DNA of 11,680 nt from the NCBI GenBank assembly GCA_034005525.1, contig JAVEUP010000224.1, positions 1 to 11,680 of the forward strand, read 5' to 3'. Shown here one piece after another: positions 1 to 7,049 of the stretch. The notes under the pieces are model-generated. The model made no database searches. It was not told where the DNA came from and saw only the letters and a list, made by a program, of their open reading frames with translations. Position 1 is the first letter of the stretch. Each line of letters begins with the position of its first letter. The position numbers were made by a program, and so were the translations under genes. Source of the stretch: PWXP01 sp034005525 (GTDB lineage: Bacteria; Planctomycetota; Planctomycetia; Pirellulales; Thermoguttaceae).

Positions 1-174
1 AAACCCGGCGAAAACGCACGCTCTTGCGGGGAAGAGATTTTGGGGCGTGTCGTAAGTCCTTATGCGAAAAGGCGTTCCTGACAGCGCAACCGGCTCCAGC
101 CCAATGGTGCCTTCTTGCCGCCCGACCGCGTATCGCTACAATGCGATTGTCTCGAAAGAGTGTTTCCCCCGGTA
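1..174. other. Non-coding leader upstream of queC
   Basis: No convincing gene is seen here. A small hairpin lies at 21-36 (ctctt, loop of six, aagag), followed by ATTTT at 37-41. It could be a weak terminator for a gene left of the window, but the stem is only five base pairs. The right part holds a likely promoter at 115-142. I looked for a preQ1 riboswitch, which often precedes queuosine genes, and could not recognise one. Confidence 0.5.
115..142 (+). promoter_or_regulatory. Putative sigma-70 promoter of queC-queD
   Basis: TTGCCG at 115-120 and TACAAT at 137-142 are separated by 16 bp and match the TTGACA/TATAAT consensus at 4 of 6 and 5 of 6 positions. Transcription would start near 149-150. 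That makes an upstream TTG start at 115 for queC unlikely and favours a start at 175 or just after. The call rests on sequence match and position only. Confidence 0.42.
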
Positions 175-864
175 ATGACGGGCATGCGAATGGCTGCCGG
201 CTCCGCCGCCAATACGATCGGACTGATGCTCAGCGGCGGGCTGGATAGTTGTATCCTGCTGGGTCATTTGCTCGGGCAGGGTCGCAGGGTGCAGCCGTTC
301 TTCGTCTGCGCCGGCCTGATTTGGGAAAATGCCGAGTTTCGGGCGACCCAGCGGTATTGCCAGGAGGTGGCGTCACCCGGACTGGAGCCGCTGGTGGTGT
401 TCGATCTCCCGGCCGCAGACCTTTACGGTGCGCACTGGAGTACGACGGGGCGGGACGTGCCCGGCGCCCAGAGTGCTGACGAGGCCGTCTTCCTCCCCGG
501 CCGCAATGCGCTATTGACGATCAAGCCGCTGTTGTGGTGCGCTGCCGAAGGTATCGAGGAATTGGCGATTGGGGTGCTGCGATCGAATCCGTTTCCCGAC
601 GCGACGCCGGAGTTCTTTGAAAGCTACGCCGGCGCCCTCGCCATGGCCAGCGGGCGACAGGTTCGGATCGTGCGGCCCTTTTCCCATCTGGGCAAGCGTG
701 AGGTCATGCTGCTCGGACGCGCCATGCCCCTGCGTTGGACCTTCTGCTGCATCGCGCCGGTCGACGGCCGGCACTGCGGCCGGTGCAACAAGTGTGCTGA
801 ACGGCGGGCGGCGTTTCACCTGATTGATACTGAGGACCCAACCGACTACGCTTACCATGCGTAA
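175..864 (+). CDS. queC: QueC-type 7-cyano-7-deazaguanine (preQ0) synthase
   Basis: QueC converts 7-carboxy-7-deazaguanine to preQ0 with ATP and ammonia in the cytoplasm, a step toward queuosine or other 7-deazaguanines. The PP-loop motif SGGLDS is at residues 20-25, PGRN at 108-111, and a zinc site C-x8-C-x2-C-x2-C at 192, 201, 204 and 207, with the same spacing as E. coli QueC. About 229 aa is normal for the family. The start is uncertain: in-frame ATGs occur at 175, 184 and 190, none with a strong ribosome site, and the promoter at 115-142 argues against the earlier TTG at 115. The YGQRH segment and the SGYPDCR segment of classical QueC are replaced by CAGLIWENAEF and NPFPDATPEFF, so this is a divergent QueC/ExsB branch. 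It lies 13 nt upstream of queD, with which it probably forms an operon. Confidence 0.92.
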   Translation: MTGMRMAAGSAANTIGLMLSGGLDSCILLGHLLGQGRRVQPFFVCAGLIWENAEFRATQRYCQEVASPGLEPLVVFDLPAADLYGAHWSTTGRDVPGAQSADEAVFLPGRNALLTIKPLLWCAAEGIEELAIGVLRSNPFPDATPEFFESYAGALAMASGRQVRIVRPFSHLGKREVMLLGRAMPLRWTFCCIAPVDGRHCGRCNKCAERRAAFHLIDTEDPTDYAYHA

Positions 865-868
865 GGAG
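863..868 (+). promoter_or_regulatory. Ribosome binding site fixing the queD start
   Basis: AAGGAG at 863-868 overlaps the queC stop codon and lies 9 nt before ATG 878. It favours this start over in-frame starts at 824 and 857, both of which lie inside queC. Confidence 0.7.
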
Positions 869-877
869 CCGTTCGCC

Positions 878-1303
878 ATGTTTCGGGTATCGCGCCGGAT
901 CGACTTCTGCTATGGCCACCGGCTCCTGAACTACGAGGGGAAGTGCCGCCATTTGCACGGCCACAACGGCCGCGTGGTGCTCACGCTCGAAGGCAGTGAA
1001 CTGGACGACCGCGGAATGCTGTTGGACTTCGGCGAGATGAAGCGGATTGTCCAGCAGTGGATCGACGACGAGTTGGACCACCGGATGATCCTCCGCCGGG
1101 ACGATCCCGCCGTCCCGGCCCTCGCCGAACTCGGCGAGCCGCTTGTGTTGATCGATGAGAATCCAACGGCGGAGAATCTGGCCAGGCTGATTTTCGATTA
1201 CGCCCGGCAGCGCGGCCTTCCCGTGGTCGAGGTCCAGTTATGGGAGACGCCGCACTGCTCGGCGTCGTACGGCGAGGTTGACAACCTCGCCCCGCCGGGT
1301 TAA
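878..1303 (+). CDS. queD: 6-carboxy-5,6,7,8-tetrahydropterin synthase (QueD/PTPS family)
   Basis: QueD converts dihydroneopterin triphosphate to 6-carboxytetrahydropterin, the second step of preQ0 synthesis, in the cytoplasm. The 141-aa product has zinc-ligand histidines at 14 (YGHRL), 27 and 29 (HLHGH), a catalytic-type cysteine at 23, the LLDFGEMK segment, Asp67-His68 of the LDH motif, the NPTAEN motif and Glu123 of WETP, which binds the pterin. The region after LDH is some 15 residues longer than in E. coli QueD. The start at 878 is chosen for its ribosome site. Directly following queC supports assignment to the queuosine pathway rather than eukaryote-type biopterin synthesis. queE and queF are not in the window. 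The last codons form a perfect 9-bp hairpin at 1271-1291. Confidence 0.93.
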   Translation: MFRVSRRIDFCYGHRLLNYEGKCRHLHGHNGRVVLTLEGSELDDRGMLLDFGEMKRIVQQWIDDELDHRMILRRDDPAVPALAELGEPLVLIDENPTAENLARLIFDYARQRGLPVVEVQLWETPHCSASYGEVDNLAPPG

Positions 1304-1306
1304 GCT
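1278..1306 (+). promoter_or_regulatory. Possible promoter of the first ceramidase-fold gene
   Basis: A perfect TTGACA at 1278-1283 is followed after 17 bp by TAAGCT at 1301-1306, which matches TATAAT at only 3 of 6 positions. It lies inside the end of queD and would give a leader of about 60 nt. The -35 box is perfect, the -10 box weak. Confidence 0.3.
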
Positions 1307-1326
1307 GCCCAAAATGGGTGCTTCTT
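1303..1326 (+). terminator. Weak possible terminator after queD
   Basis: AGC(T)GCCC at 1303-1310 pairs with GGGTGCT at 1316-1322 across an AAAAT loop, with one bulged T and one G-U pair, followed by TCTT. The stem is short and the T tract broken, so termination would be partial at best. Confidence 0.25.
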
Positions 1327-1374
1327 ACTGCCGGATGTCGAAACGAGTCACACAACCCAAAACGAGGTGATCCC

Positions 1375-2766
1375 ATGAGCTTCACATTTCTTCATCGTCG
1401 CAGATTCCTGGCCGGTATCGTGCTGCTTCTATCCGGTTTGGGGCAGCAACAGGCTTGGTGTGGGGAGGCGTGGAAGGCCGGGGCGGCGCGCGTTTGCGTC
1501 ACGCCGGAGCAGTTTATGTGGATGGCCGGATACGGCGGCCGGAAGGAAATCGCAAACGGCAAGTACACCGACCTGTGGGTCAAGGCGCTGGTGCTTGAAG
1601 ACTCGAACGGACGGCGAGGCGCACTCGTGTCATTCGACCTGATAGGCATCGACCGCGACCTGGCCACGTCCATGTGCAGTCTGCTCGAGGAACATTTCGG
1701 GCTTAAGCGTCAACAGGTCGCCCTGTGCTTCAGCCATACGCACTCGGGGCCGGTGGTGGGCAGAAACCTGGAGCCGCTGCATTTCCGGCAACTGGACGCC
1801 GAGCAACAGGCCCTTATCGATCAATATGCGAAGGACCTCGAGCAACACGTCGTCGCATGTGTCGGCAAGGCCATTGAGAACCTCGAGCCGGCCAGCCTCA
1901 CTTGGGGATCGGGCACGGCCACGTTCGCCGTCAACCGCAGGAACAACCCGGCGGCCCAGGTGCCCGAGCTGCGCGAGCAGAACGCGCTGAAGGGACCGCA
2001 CGATCACGACGTGCCCGTACTGGCCGTGCGTACGGCGGCGGGGCGGCTGAAGGCCGTTGCGTTTGGATACGCGTGCCATGCCACGGTTCTGAGCGATCAG
2101 TCGTGGTGCGGCGACTACCCGGGCTTCGCCCAGGACGAATTGGAGTCGCGTCATGGCGATTGCGTCGCGCTGTTCTGGGCCGGCTGCGGCGCCGACCAGA
2201 ACCCGCTGCCGCGACGCGAACTGGAATTGGCCCGGCAGTACGGCCGGCGGCTTGCCGATGCGGTATCCGAGGTGCTGGCCGGCGAAATGAAGCCGGTGGC
2301 CGGCCGGTTGGGCGCCGCCTTCCGCGAGGTGCCGGTGATGCTGGACAAACTGCCCACGGTTGCCGAATTGCAGCAAACTGCCGAGTCGGGGAACCGGTAC
2401 GAGCAGGCGCGCGCGCAAATGCACCGGGAACGCATCGAAGCGGGACAGCCCATGTCCGAGTCGTATCCGTACGGTATCGGCGTTTGGGTCTTGGGTGATC
2501 AGGTCGAGTGGGTGTTCCTCGGCGGCGAAGTCGTTGTCGATTACGCCTTGCGGCTGAAATCGGAGCGTGACGGCACGGCGACTTGGGTGGCCGGCTACGC
2601 CAATGACGTGATGGCCTACATCCCCTCGTTGCGCGTCCTGAACGAAGGCGGATACGAGGGAAAGACCGCAATGGTATACTACGGACCGCCGACGGCCTGG
2701 GCACCGCAGGTCGAGGAAACAATCATCAATGCCGTTGGCGCCCTGGCAGCCGAAGCCCGCAAATAG
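1375..2766 (+). CDS. Exported neutral/alkaline ceramidase-fold hydrolase, catalytic Ser replaced
   Basis: This 463-aa protein matches the N-terminal catalytic domain of neutral/alkaline ceramidases, zinc amidases that cleave N-acyl sphingosine. The N-terminus has HRRRFL at residues 7-12 followed by a hydrophobic stretch, which fits a Tat-type or Sec signal peptide. Zinc-site residues are recognisable: His121 and His123 in SHTHSGPV, His235 in ACHATV, Glu385 in LGGEVVVDY and Tyr415 in MAYIPS. The segment that carries the nucleophilic serine in true ceramidases (GDxSP) reads GADQNP at 272-277, so that serine is absent. The C-terminal Ig-like domain of Pseudomonas ceramidase is also missing, since that enzyme is about 200 residues longer. 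ATG 1375 has GAGGTG at 1364-1369; an in-frame GTG at 1318 would place 19 extra residues before the signal and is less likely. The substrate may not be ceramide. A paralogue lies at 8417-9778. Confidence 0.88.
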   Translation: MSFTFLHRRRFLAGIVLLLSGLGQQQAWCGEAWKAGAARVCVTPEQFMWMAGYGGRKEIANGKYTDLWVKALVLEDSNGRRGALVSFDLIGIDRDLATSMCSLLEEHFGLKRQQVALCFSHTHSGPVVGRNLEPLHFRQLDAEQQALIDQYAKDLEQHVVACVGKAIENLEPASLTWGSGTATFAVNRRNNPAAQVPELREQNALKGPHDHDVPVLAVRTAAGRLKAVAFGYACHATVLSDQSWCGDYPGFAQDELESRHGDCVALFWAGCGADQNPLPRRELELARQYGRRLADAVSEVLAGEMKPVAGRLGAAFREVPVMLDKLPTVAELQQTAESGNRYEQARAQMHRERIEAGQPMSESYPYGIGVWVLGDQVEWVFLGGEVVVDYALRLKSERDGTATWVAGYANDVMAYIPSLRVLNEGGYEGKTAMVYYGPPTAWAPQVEETIINAVGALAAEARK

Positions 2767-2773
2767 AACAAGT

Positions 2774-3000
2774 CGTAGGGTGGGTGGTTCTGAACGCGTC
2801 GCGTTCAGGTTCACCCACGCGGGCATTGACGCGCTGCTGGAGTTCACGCTTTAGCGTGCCTGGAAGACTGGCTTCCGTGAATTCCTGCACGCTGAAGCGT
2901 GAACTCCAACGGCTGCCCGCTGAAGGAACATACCCACCAACGTCCGCAATTCGCGGTGGGTGAACCCGGCTGCTGAGACAGCCGGAACCACCCACCCTAC
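2774..3000. repeat. Nested palindromic (MITE/REP-like) element A
   Basis: The ends are perfect 16-bp inverted repeats: gtagggtgggtggttc at 2775-2790 and its complement at 2985-3000. Inside the ends, ggttcacccac at 2808-2818 pairs with gtgggtgaacc at 2956-2966, and 2839-2859 pairs with 2887-2907 with one G-U pair in 21. Smaller hairpins lie at 2791-2807, 2862-2876 and 2966-2985. CAAGT occurs at 2769-2773 and again at 3001-3005, just outside the ends, which fits a 5-bp target duplication. No ORF lies within, so any mobility would depend on enzymes elsewhere. When transcribed it would fold into a branched structure between two co-directional genes and could reduce read-through or stabilise the upstream mRNA. 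Confidence 0.85.
2839..2907. repeat. Inner palindromic unit inside element A
   Basis: Two 21-nt arms, 2839-2859 and 2887-2907, are complementary except for one G-U pair. Each arm is itself a small palindrome (cacgct tt agcgtg in the left arm, cacgct ga agcgtg in the right). The sequence differs in type from the outer arms, which are built on GGTGGGT. This suggests a separate repeat family nested in the first. Confidence 0.7.
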
Positions 3001-3047
3001 CAAGTTCACCCGCCATTTTCACCCGCCTCGCCATTTGGAGAAAGACC

Positions 3048-6000
3048 ATGAAGCGAACAGCCCGATTACATTGCGTCCTTGTGGCAATACTGGCCACGCT
3101 GCCTACGTCCACCGCCCGCGCCGACGATCCTGATCCCGGCTTGCTCGGCTGGTGGCGTTTCGACGAAGGGGCGGACCTTTACTCGGCCAACGCGGTCGAC
3201 CCGGCCGGCGAGGCCGAGTTGCACAACGTGTCGTGGGTCAAGGGCGACTTTGGAACCGCGCTGAGGTTCTCCGGCTCCGACAGCCATGCGATCCTTCCGT
3301 CCGTACCGCAACTCGACGGTTCCGACGAACTGAGCCTCAGTGTCTGGGTCTATTGGGAAGGCACCGGGCAGTACCCGAACATCCTCTCCGGCGGAACGTG
3401 GAGTCCGGGCGGATTCCTCCTGTTCGTAAGCAATCGCACGTGCTCGTTCCGCATGGGTCGGCCGGGGCACCGGCATGGAGCGGCCAACGAGGCATGGACG
3501 GAAGCCTCCGCACCTCTGCTTTCCGACCTGCCCATGAAGCAGTGGGTTCACCTCGCGGCGGTCTTCAAGCGGCCGGAGATCACGACGTACGTCAACGGCA
3601 AGAAGGTCGGCTCCGCGAAATGGGACTACCCGGTCGGCCACAGTGGCGACATTCAAGTGGGCCGCTGGGGCGGATCGGTCAGCCACACCGGGCTGATTGA
3701 CGATGTGCGCATCTACGGCCGGGCGCTGGACGCCGAAGAGGTGCTGGCCCTGGCCAACCCGGCCGGGCGCGAAGGCGCCGAATACACGGACCTGGGACCC
3801 GCGCAACCCGACGCAAAGGAATTGCTGCGACTGGAAACGCGACATGCCACCATGGTCGTCGGCGACAACGGCTCGCTCCTTTCGCTGAAGGAAAAGGAAA
3901 CGGGGCGCGAACTGCTGGCCGGGCCGCAGCCCGTGCTGGCGGTCACCCAGGCGTCGGGGCGGCGCTTGCAGGCGCGGCGGATGCGACTCGAAGACGGCCT
4001 GCTTGTGGCCGATTTTCCGCGGGGCGCCGGCAGCGCGGCCATCCGAGTCGAGGCGAAGGACCAGTACTTCACCGTAACGGCCGCCGCGGTCGACGTACCC
4101 GACGCCGAACAGTTCACTTTCTTCCAGCTATCGCCGGCGCCGGAAGAGTACATTGGCAACATGGCCGGCCTCGCTTCCGACGATGCCTCGGGCGTGTGCC
4201 TGCGCAGCCTGGCCCTGGAGGTTGGGATGTCGTTTCATGGGCCGGCCCCACGATTCCGCGCTTCGACAACCGCCGGGCACGGGCTGGTGGGACACAGCGT
4301 CGGCCTGGCCGCCGGACCGCGGGAGCAACTGATCCCGATGCTTCGCGCGATGGCGGAGAATGAGCCGGTGCCGAAGTCGCGCGTGGGTGGCCCCTGGTCG
4401 ATGGGCGCGGAGGAAACCCGGGGCTCCTACCTGTTCGCCGACCTAGCTGCCAAGGACACCGACGCGTGGATCGAACTGGCGCGTCGCGGCGGCTTCACGA
4501 CCATCCACCTGCACGGCTGGTGGAGTTCGTTGGGCCATTACGAACCGCGGGCAGCCTATTTCCCCGGCGGACTTGACGAGATGAAGGAGACTGCCGACCG
4601 GATTCGGGCAGCCGGGTTGAAGCCCGGGACGCACACCCTGACCGCGTGCATCAGCACCAACGACCTTTGGGTCACTCCGGTTCCCTCGCCCGATCTGATC
4701 GCGTCGAACAGCTATACGCTGGCAAAGCCGCTCTCGGCCACAGACACCACGGTCTTCGTCAACGAGGTGCCGGCTGCCAACCACGATGTGATCTGGAGCT
4801 ATTCCGGCAACGGCAATGCGTTGCGGGTGGGCCGCGAATTGATCCGGTACTCGGACATCTCGCGGGAGCCGCCCTACGCCTTTCTCAACTGCGAGCGGGG
4901 CGCCTTCAAGACCGAAGCCGCCGCCCACGCGGAAGGCACCGCGGTGGATTATCTGCAGCAGCGATACCTCGCCTTCTATCCCGAGCCCGACAGCCCCTTG
5001 GCGGATGAACTGGCCGATCGCATTGCCCGGGTCTACAACGAATGCGGATTGGAGATGATCTACTTCGACGGTTCCGAGGGCATGCGCAGCCGGTATGGAA
5101 CCGACACGATGCGCTGGAAGATATTCCAGCGCCTCCGCGGCGGCGTGACCGAAGGCAGCGAGTGGGGCCACAACAGTTGGTGGATTCATTCCCGGTTGGG
5201 CGCCTGGGACCATCCGGTATGGGCCATGAAGCAGTTCCACGACGAGCATATCCGGCGCGCGTCGCGATTCCGTCTCACTGACCTGCTGGAGCCGCAACTC
5301 GGCTGGTGGGCCCCGCGGGGGCCGTCTGCCGTGGCGCGCGGGCACTTCCCCGACGAGATGGAATACTTCGCCGTGAAGAACCTGGCCATCGACGGCCCCA
5401 TGTCGATCCAGGGCGTCCATGCCGTCGGGCGCCCCTGGAACGCGCGCGTGGAGGAGCAGCTTACCATCCTGGGATGGTACGAGCGGTTGCGCCTGGCCCG
5501 GTACTTCGACGACGCGACTTTGGAGCCGTTGGTGGAGCCGGGGAAGGACTTCCGCCTGCGGCTGAACTCGGAAGGCCGCTGGCAACTCACCCCGGTCCAC
5601 CTGGCGAAACACCGTATCAGCGCCATGGGGAACGGGTCCGAGCAATGGACAACCGACAATCCGTTTTCAGGGCAGCCTTTGCGCGCCCGCGTGGAAGCGC
5701 TCTATAGCGTCGCAGCCTACGATGACGAGAAGGCCGCGGTGCTGGCCGATTTCGCCGATCTCGACGCGATGGGCAACCGCCGCAATGCGGCCGGGGTGAC
5801 CGCCCACTTGGAATTGAATGCGGACGACGTCAAGGCTGGCGGGCGCAGTTTGCGGTTCCGCGCGACCAACTCCGGCGACACGTCCCACGGAGCATGGGCG
5901 CAAGTGGGCACGACCTACGAGCATCCGTACTTCAGCATGATGCCTGGCGACGCGATGGGACTCTGGGTCAAGGGCGACGGCAGCGGCGCGCTGTTGAACA

Positions 6001-7046
6001 TCCAAATACGCTCCCCGCGCGAGTACCATGGCTGCACTGCGGATCACTATATTGACCTGGATTTCGTCGGCTGGCGGTATGTGGAGCTGCTGCTGCGCGA
6101 GCGCGATTCGGAACGGCTTACGGATTACGTATGGCCCTACAGCGGCGCCGGCGGCAGCCATGCCGTGTACCGGAACGCCGTGAACCGGGAACGCATTTCC
6201 GAGGTCAATCTGCTGCTGAACGAAATCCCGGCCGGCGGCGGCGTCGACATCCTGCTGAGCCCGATCCGCTCGCTGCCCGCGCAGCGCGCGGAACTGACGA
6301 ACCCGTCGCTGGAAGTCGGAGGAACCAAGGTGGTCTTCCCAGTCACCATGCAATCGGGGCAGTACCTCGAGTTGGAAGCCATGGACGACTGCGTGCTCTA
6401 CGACGAGCGCGGCGAGTTGATCGCGCGTTTCCGTCCGCAGGTCGAGGCGCTGCCCACCTTGGCTGAGGGCACAAGCGCGATCCGGTTCGACTGCACGCCG
6501 CCGGAGGGCCCCAGTGCGCGGGCGGAAGTCACCATCGTTTCGCTCGGGCAGCCGTTCGGCACCCGCCGGGCGGAGTCGGAAATCGACTGGGCCCGTCTCG
6601 ATCGCGACTATGATATTCCTCGCGTCGTCACCCGGACCGACGGGAGCGATAATGTGTGGAGCATCCTCCGCAGGTCGGAAACACCCGGAGGTCAACAAGA
6701 GGGTCCGCCGGTATTGGAGGTCGAGATTGCCGTTGAGCAACTCGCCAAACCGAAAAAGGAAGGCGAGGCCGCTGAGGAGACCGCTCATCTCGATACGCCG
6801 GTCCTGACCCTTGGCGAACGATCGGTTCGGTTTCCGGTGCGACTGCTCGAAGGCCAGCGGCTGGTCTGCCGTGACCAAGCCACTTGGCAGGTGATTGGGG
6901 CCGACGGCGCCGAGGTAGCCGCGGGTGAAGTGGCGGGGCCGTTCCCACCGCTTGTGCCGGGCGCGAACCGGGCGATGCTCGACTTCCAGGAGAAGGCCGC
7001 AGAAAGCTTCCGCGTGTTGGTGAAGACGGTGAAGGTGTATCCTTGA
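3048..7046 (+). CDS. Large secreted LamG / glycoside-hydrolase-like multidomain protein
   Basis: The 1332-aa product starts with a Sec signal peptide (cleavage likely after ARA at residue 25). Residues 32-237 are a LamG/concanavalin-like domain, opening with GWWRFDE and closing with IDDVRIYGRAL. Residues about 240-430 look like a beta-sandwich. Residues about 440-830 resemble a glycosidase TIM barrel: HLHGWW near 487-492, the GLKPGTHT segment, YFDG with Asp674 as a candidate nucleophile, and TDLLEPQLGWW with Asp745 and Glu748 as candidate acid/base. A module at 556-635 interrupts the barrel. Residues about 898-1080 resemble a carbohydrate-binding jelly roll, and 1085-1168 and 1250-1331 are two copies of one beta unit. 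I cannot assign a CAZy family; the barrel recalls alpha-galactosidase-like enzymes. The start has GGAGAAAG 7 nt upstream. Likely substrate: an extracellular or periplasmic glycan. The stop lies 3 nt from the convergent lipoprotein stop. Confidence 0.85.
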   Translation: MKRTARLHCVLVAILATLPTSTARADDPDPGLLGWWRFDEGADLYSANAVDPAGEAELHNVSWVKGDFGTALRFSGSDSHAILPSVPQLDGSDELSLSVWVYWEGTGQYPNILSGGTWSPGGFLLFVSNRTCSFRMGRPGHRHGAANEAWTEASAPLLSDLPMKQWVHLAAVFKRPEITTYVNGKKVGSAKWDYPVGHSGDIQVGRWGGSVSHTGLIDDVRIYGRALDAEEVLALANPAGREGAEYTDLGPAQPDAKELLRLETRHATMVVGDNGSLLSLKEKETGRELLAGPQPVLAVTQASGRRLQARRMRLEDGLLVADFPRGAGSAAIRVEAKDQYFTVTAAAVDVPDAEQFTFFQLSPAPEEYIGNMAGLASDDASGVCLRSLALEVGMSFHGPAPRFRASTTAGHGLVGHSVGLAAGPREQLIPMLRAMAENEPVPKSRVGGPWSMGAEETRGSYLFADLAAKDTDAWIELARRGGFTTIHLHGWWSSLGHYEPRAAYFPGGLDEMKETADRIRAAGLKPGTHTLTACISTNDLWVTPVPSPDLIASNSYTLAKPLSATDTTVFVNEVPAANHDVIWSYSGNGNALRVGRELIRYSDISREPPYAFLNCERGAFKTEAAAHAEGTAVDYLQQRYLAFYPEPDSPLADELADRIARVYNECGLEMIYFDGSEGMRSRYGTDTMRWKIFQRLRGGVTEGSEWGHNSWWIHSRLGAWDHPVWAMKQFHDEHIRRASRFRLTDLLEPQLGWWAPRGPSAVARGHFPDEMEYFAVKNLAIDGPMSIQGVHAVGRPWNARVEEQLTILGWYERLRLARYFDDATLEPLVEPGKDFRLRLNSEGRWQLTPVHLAKHRISAMGNGSEQWTTDNPFSGQPLRARVEALYSVAAYDDEKAAVLADFADLDAMGNRRNAAGVTAHLELNADDVKAGGRSLRFRATNSGDTSHGAWAQVGTTYEHPYFSMMPGDAMGLWVKGDGSGALLNIQIRSPREYHGCTADHYIDLDFVGWRYVELLLRERDSERLTDYVWPYSGAGGSHAVYRNAVNRERISEVNLLLNEIPAGGGVDILLSPIRSLPAQRAELTNPSLEVGGTKVVFPVTMQSGQYLELEAMDDCVLYDERGELIARFRPQVEALPTLAEGTSAIRFDCTPPEGPSARAEVTIVSLGQPFGTRRAESEIDWARLDRDYDIPRVVTRTDGSDNVWSILRRSETPGGQQEGPPVLEVEIAVEQLAKPKKEGEAAEETAHLDTPVLTLGERSVRFPVRLLEGQRLVCRDQATWQVIGADGAEVAAGEVAGPFPPLVPGANRAMLDFQEKAAESFRVLVKTVKVYP

Positions 7047-7049
7047 CGG

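Larger units (their letters stand above)
2767..3047. other. Intergenic region filled by a palindromic element
   Basis: Almost all of this gap is the nested inverted-repeat element at 2774-3000. The remaining 47 nt before the next gene carry its ribosome site, GGAGAAAG at 3037-3044. I cannot place a promoter for the large gene here, so it may be read from upstream through the element. Confidence 0.6.

Noticed and set aside
115..174. TTG start at 115 for queC
   Set aside because: TTGCCG at that position fits a -35 box with TACAAT 16 bp downstream, and the extra 20 residues do not resemble any QueC N-terminus.
1..174. preQ1 riboswitch before queC
   Set aside because: I could not recognise the stem-loop plus A-rich tail of class I or the larger folds of class II/III. 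A covariance-model search would decide it.
1630..2847. 405-residue antisense frame opposite the first ceramidase-fold gene
   Set aside because: The plus strand shows conserved zinc-site motifs in frame, and the antisense product has no motif and would begin inside the palindromic element.
2774..3000. CRISPR array or structured RNA gene in the first intergenic gap
   Set aside because: The repeats are inverted and nested rather than regularly spaced direct repeats, and the same terminal sequence recurs at 9948-9959, which fits a dispersed element better.
4443..6878. Long antisense reading frames of about 400 residues opposite the glycosidase-like gene
   Set aside because: They arise from the GC-rich codon bias of the plus-strand gene. 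Their products have low-complexity Arg/Gly/Pro/Val composition and no recognisable domain, while the plus frame has clear domains throughout.
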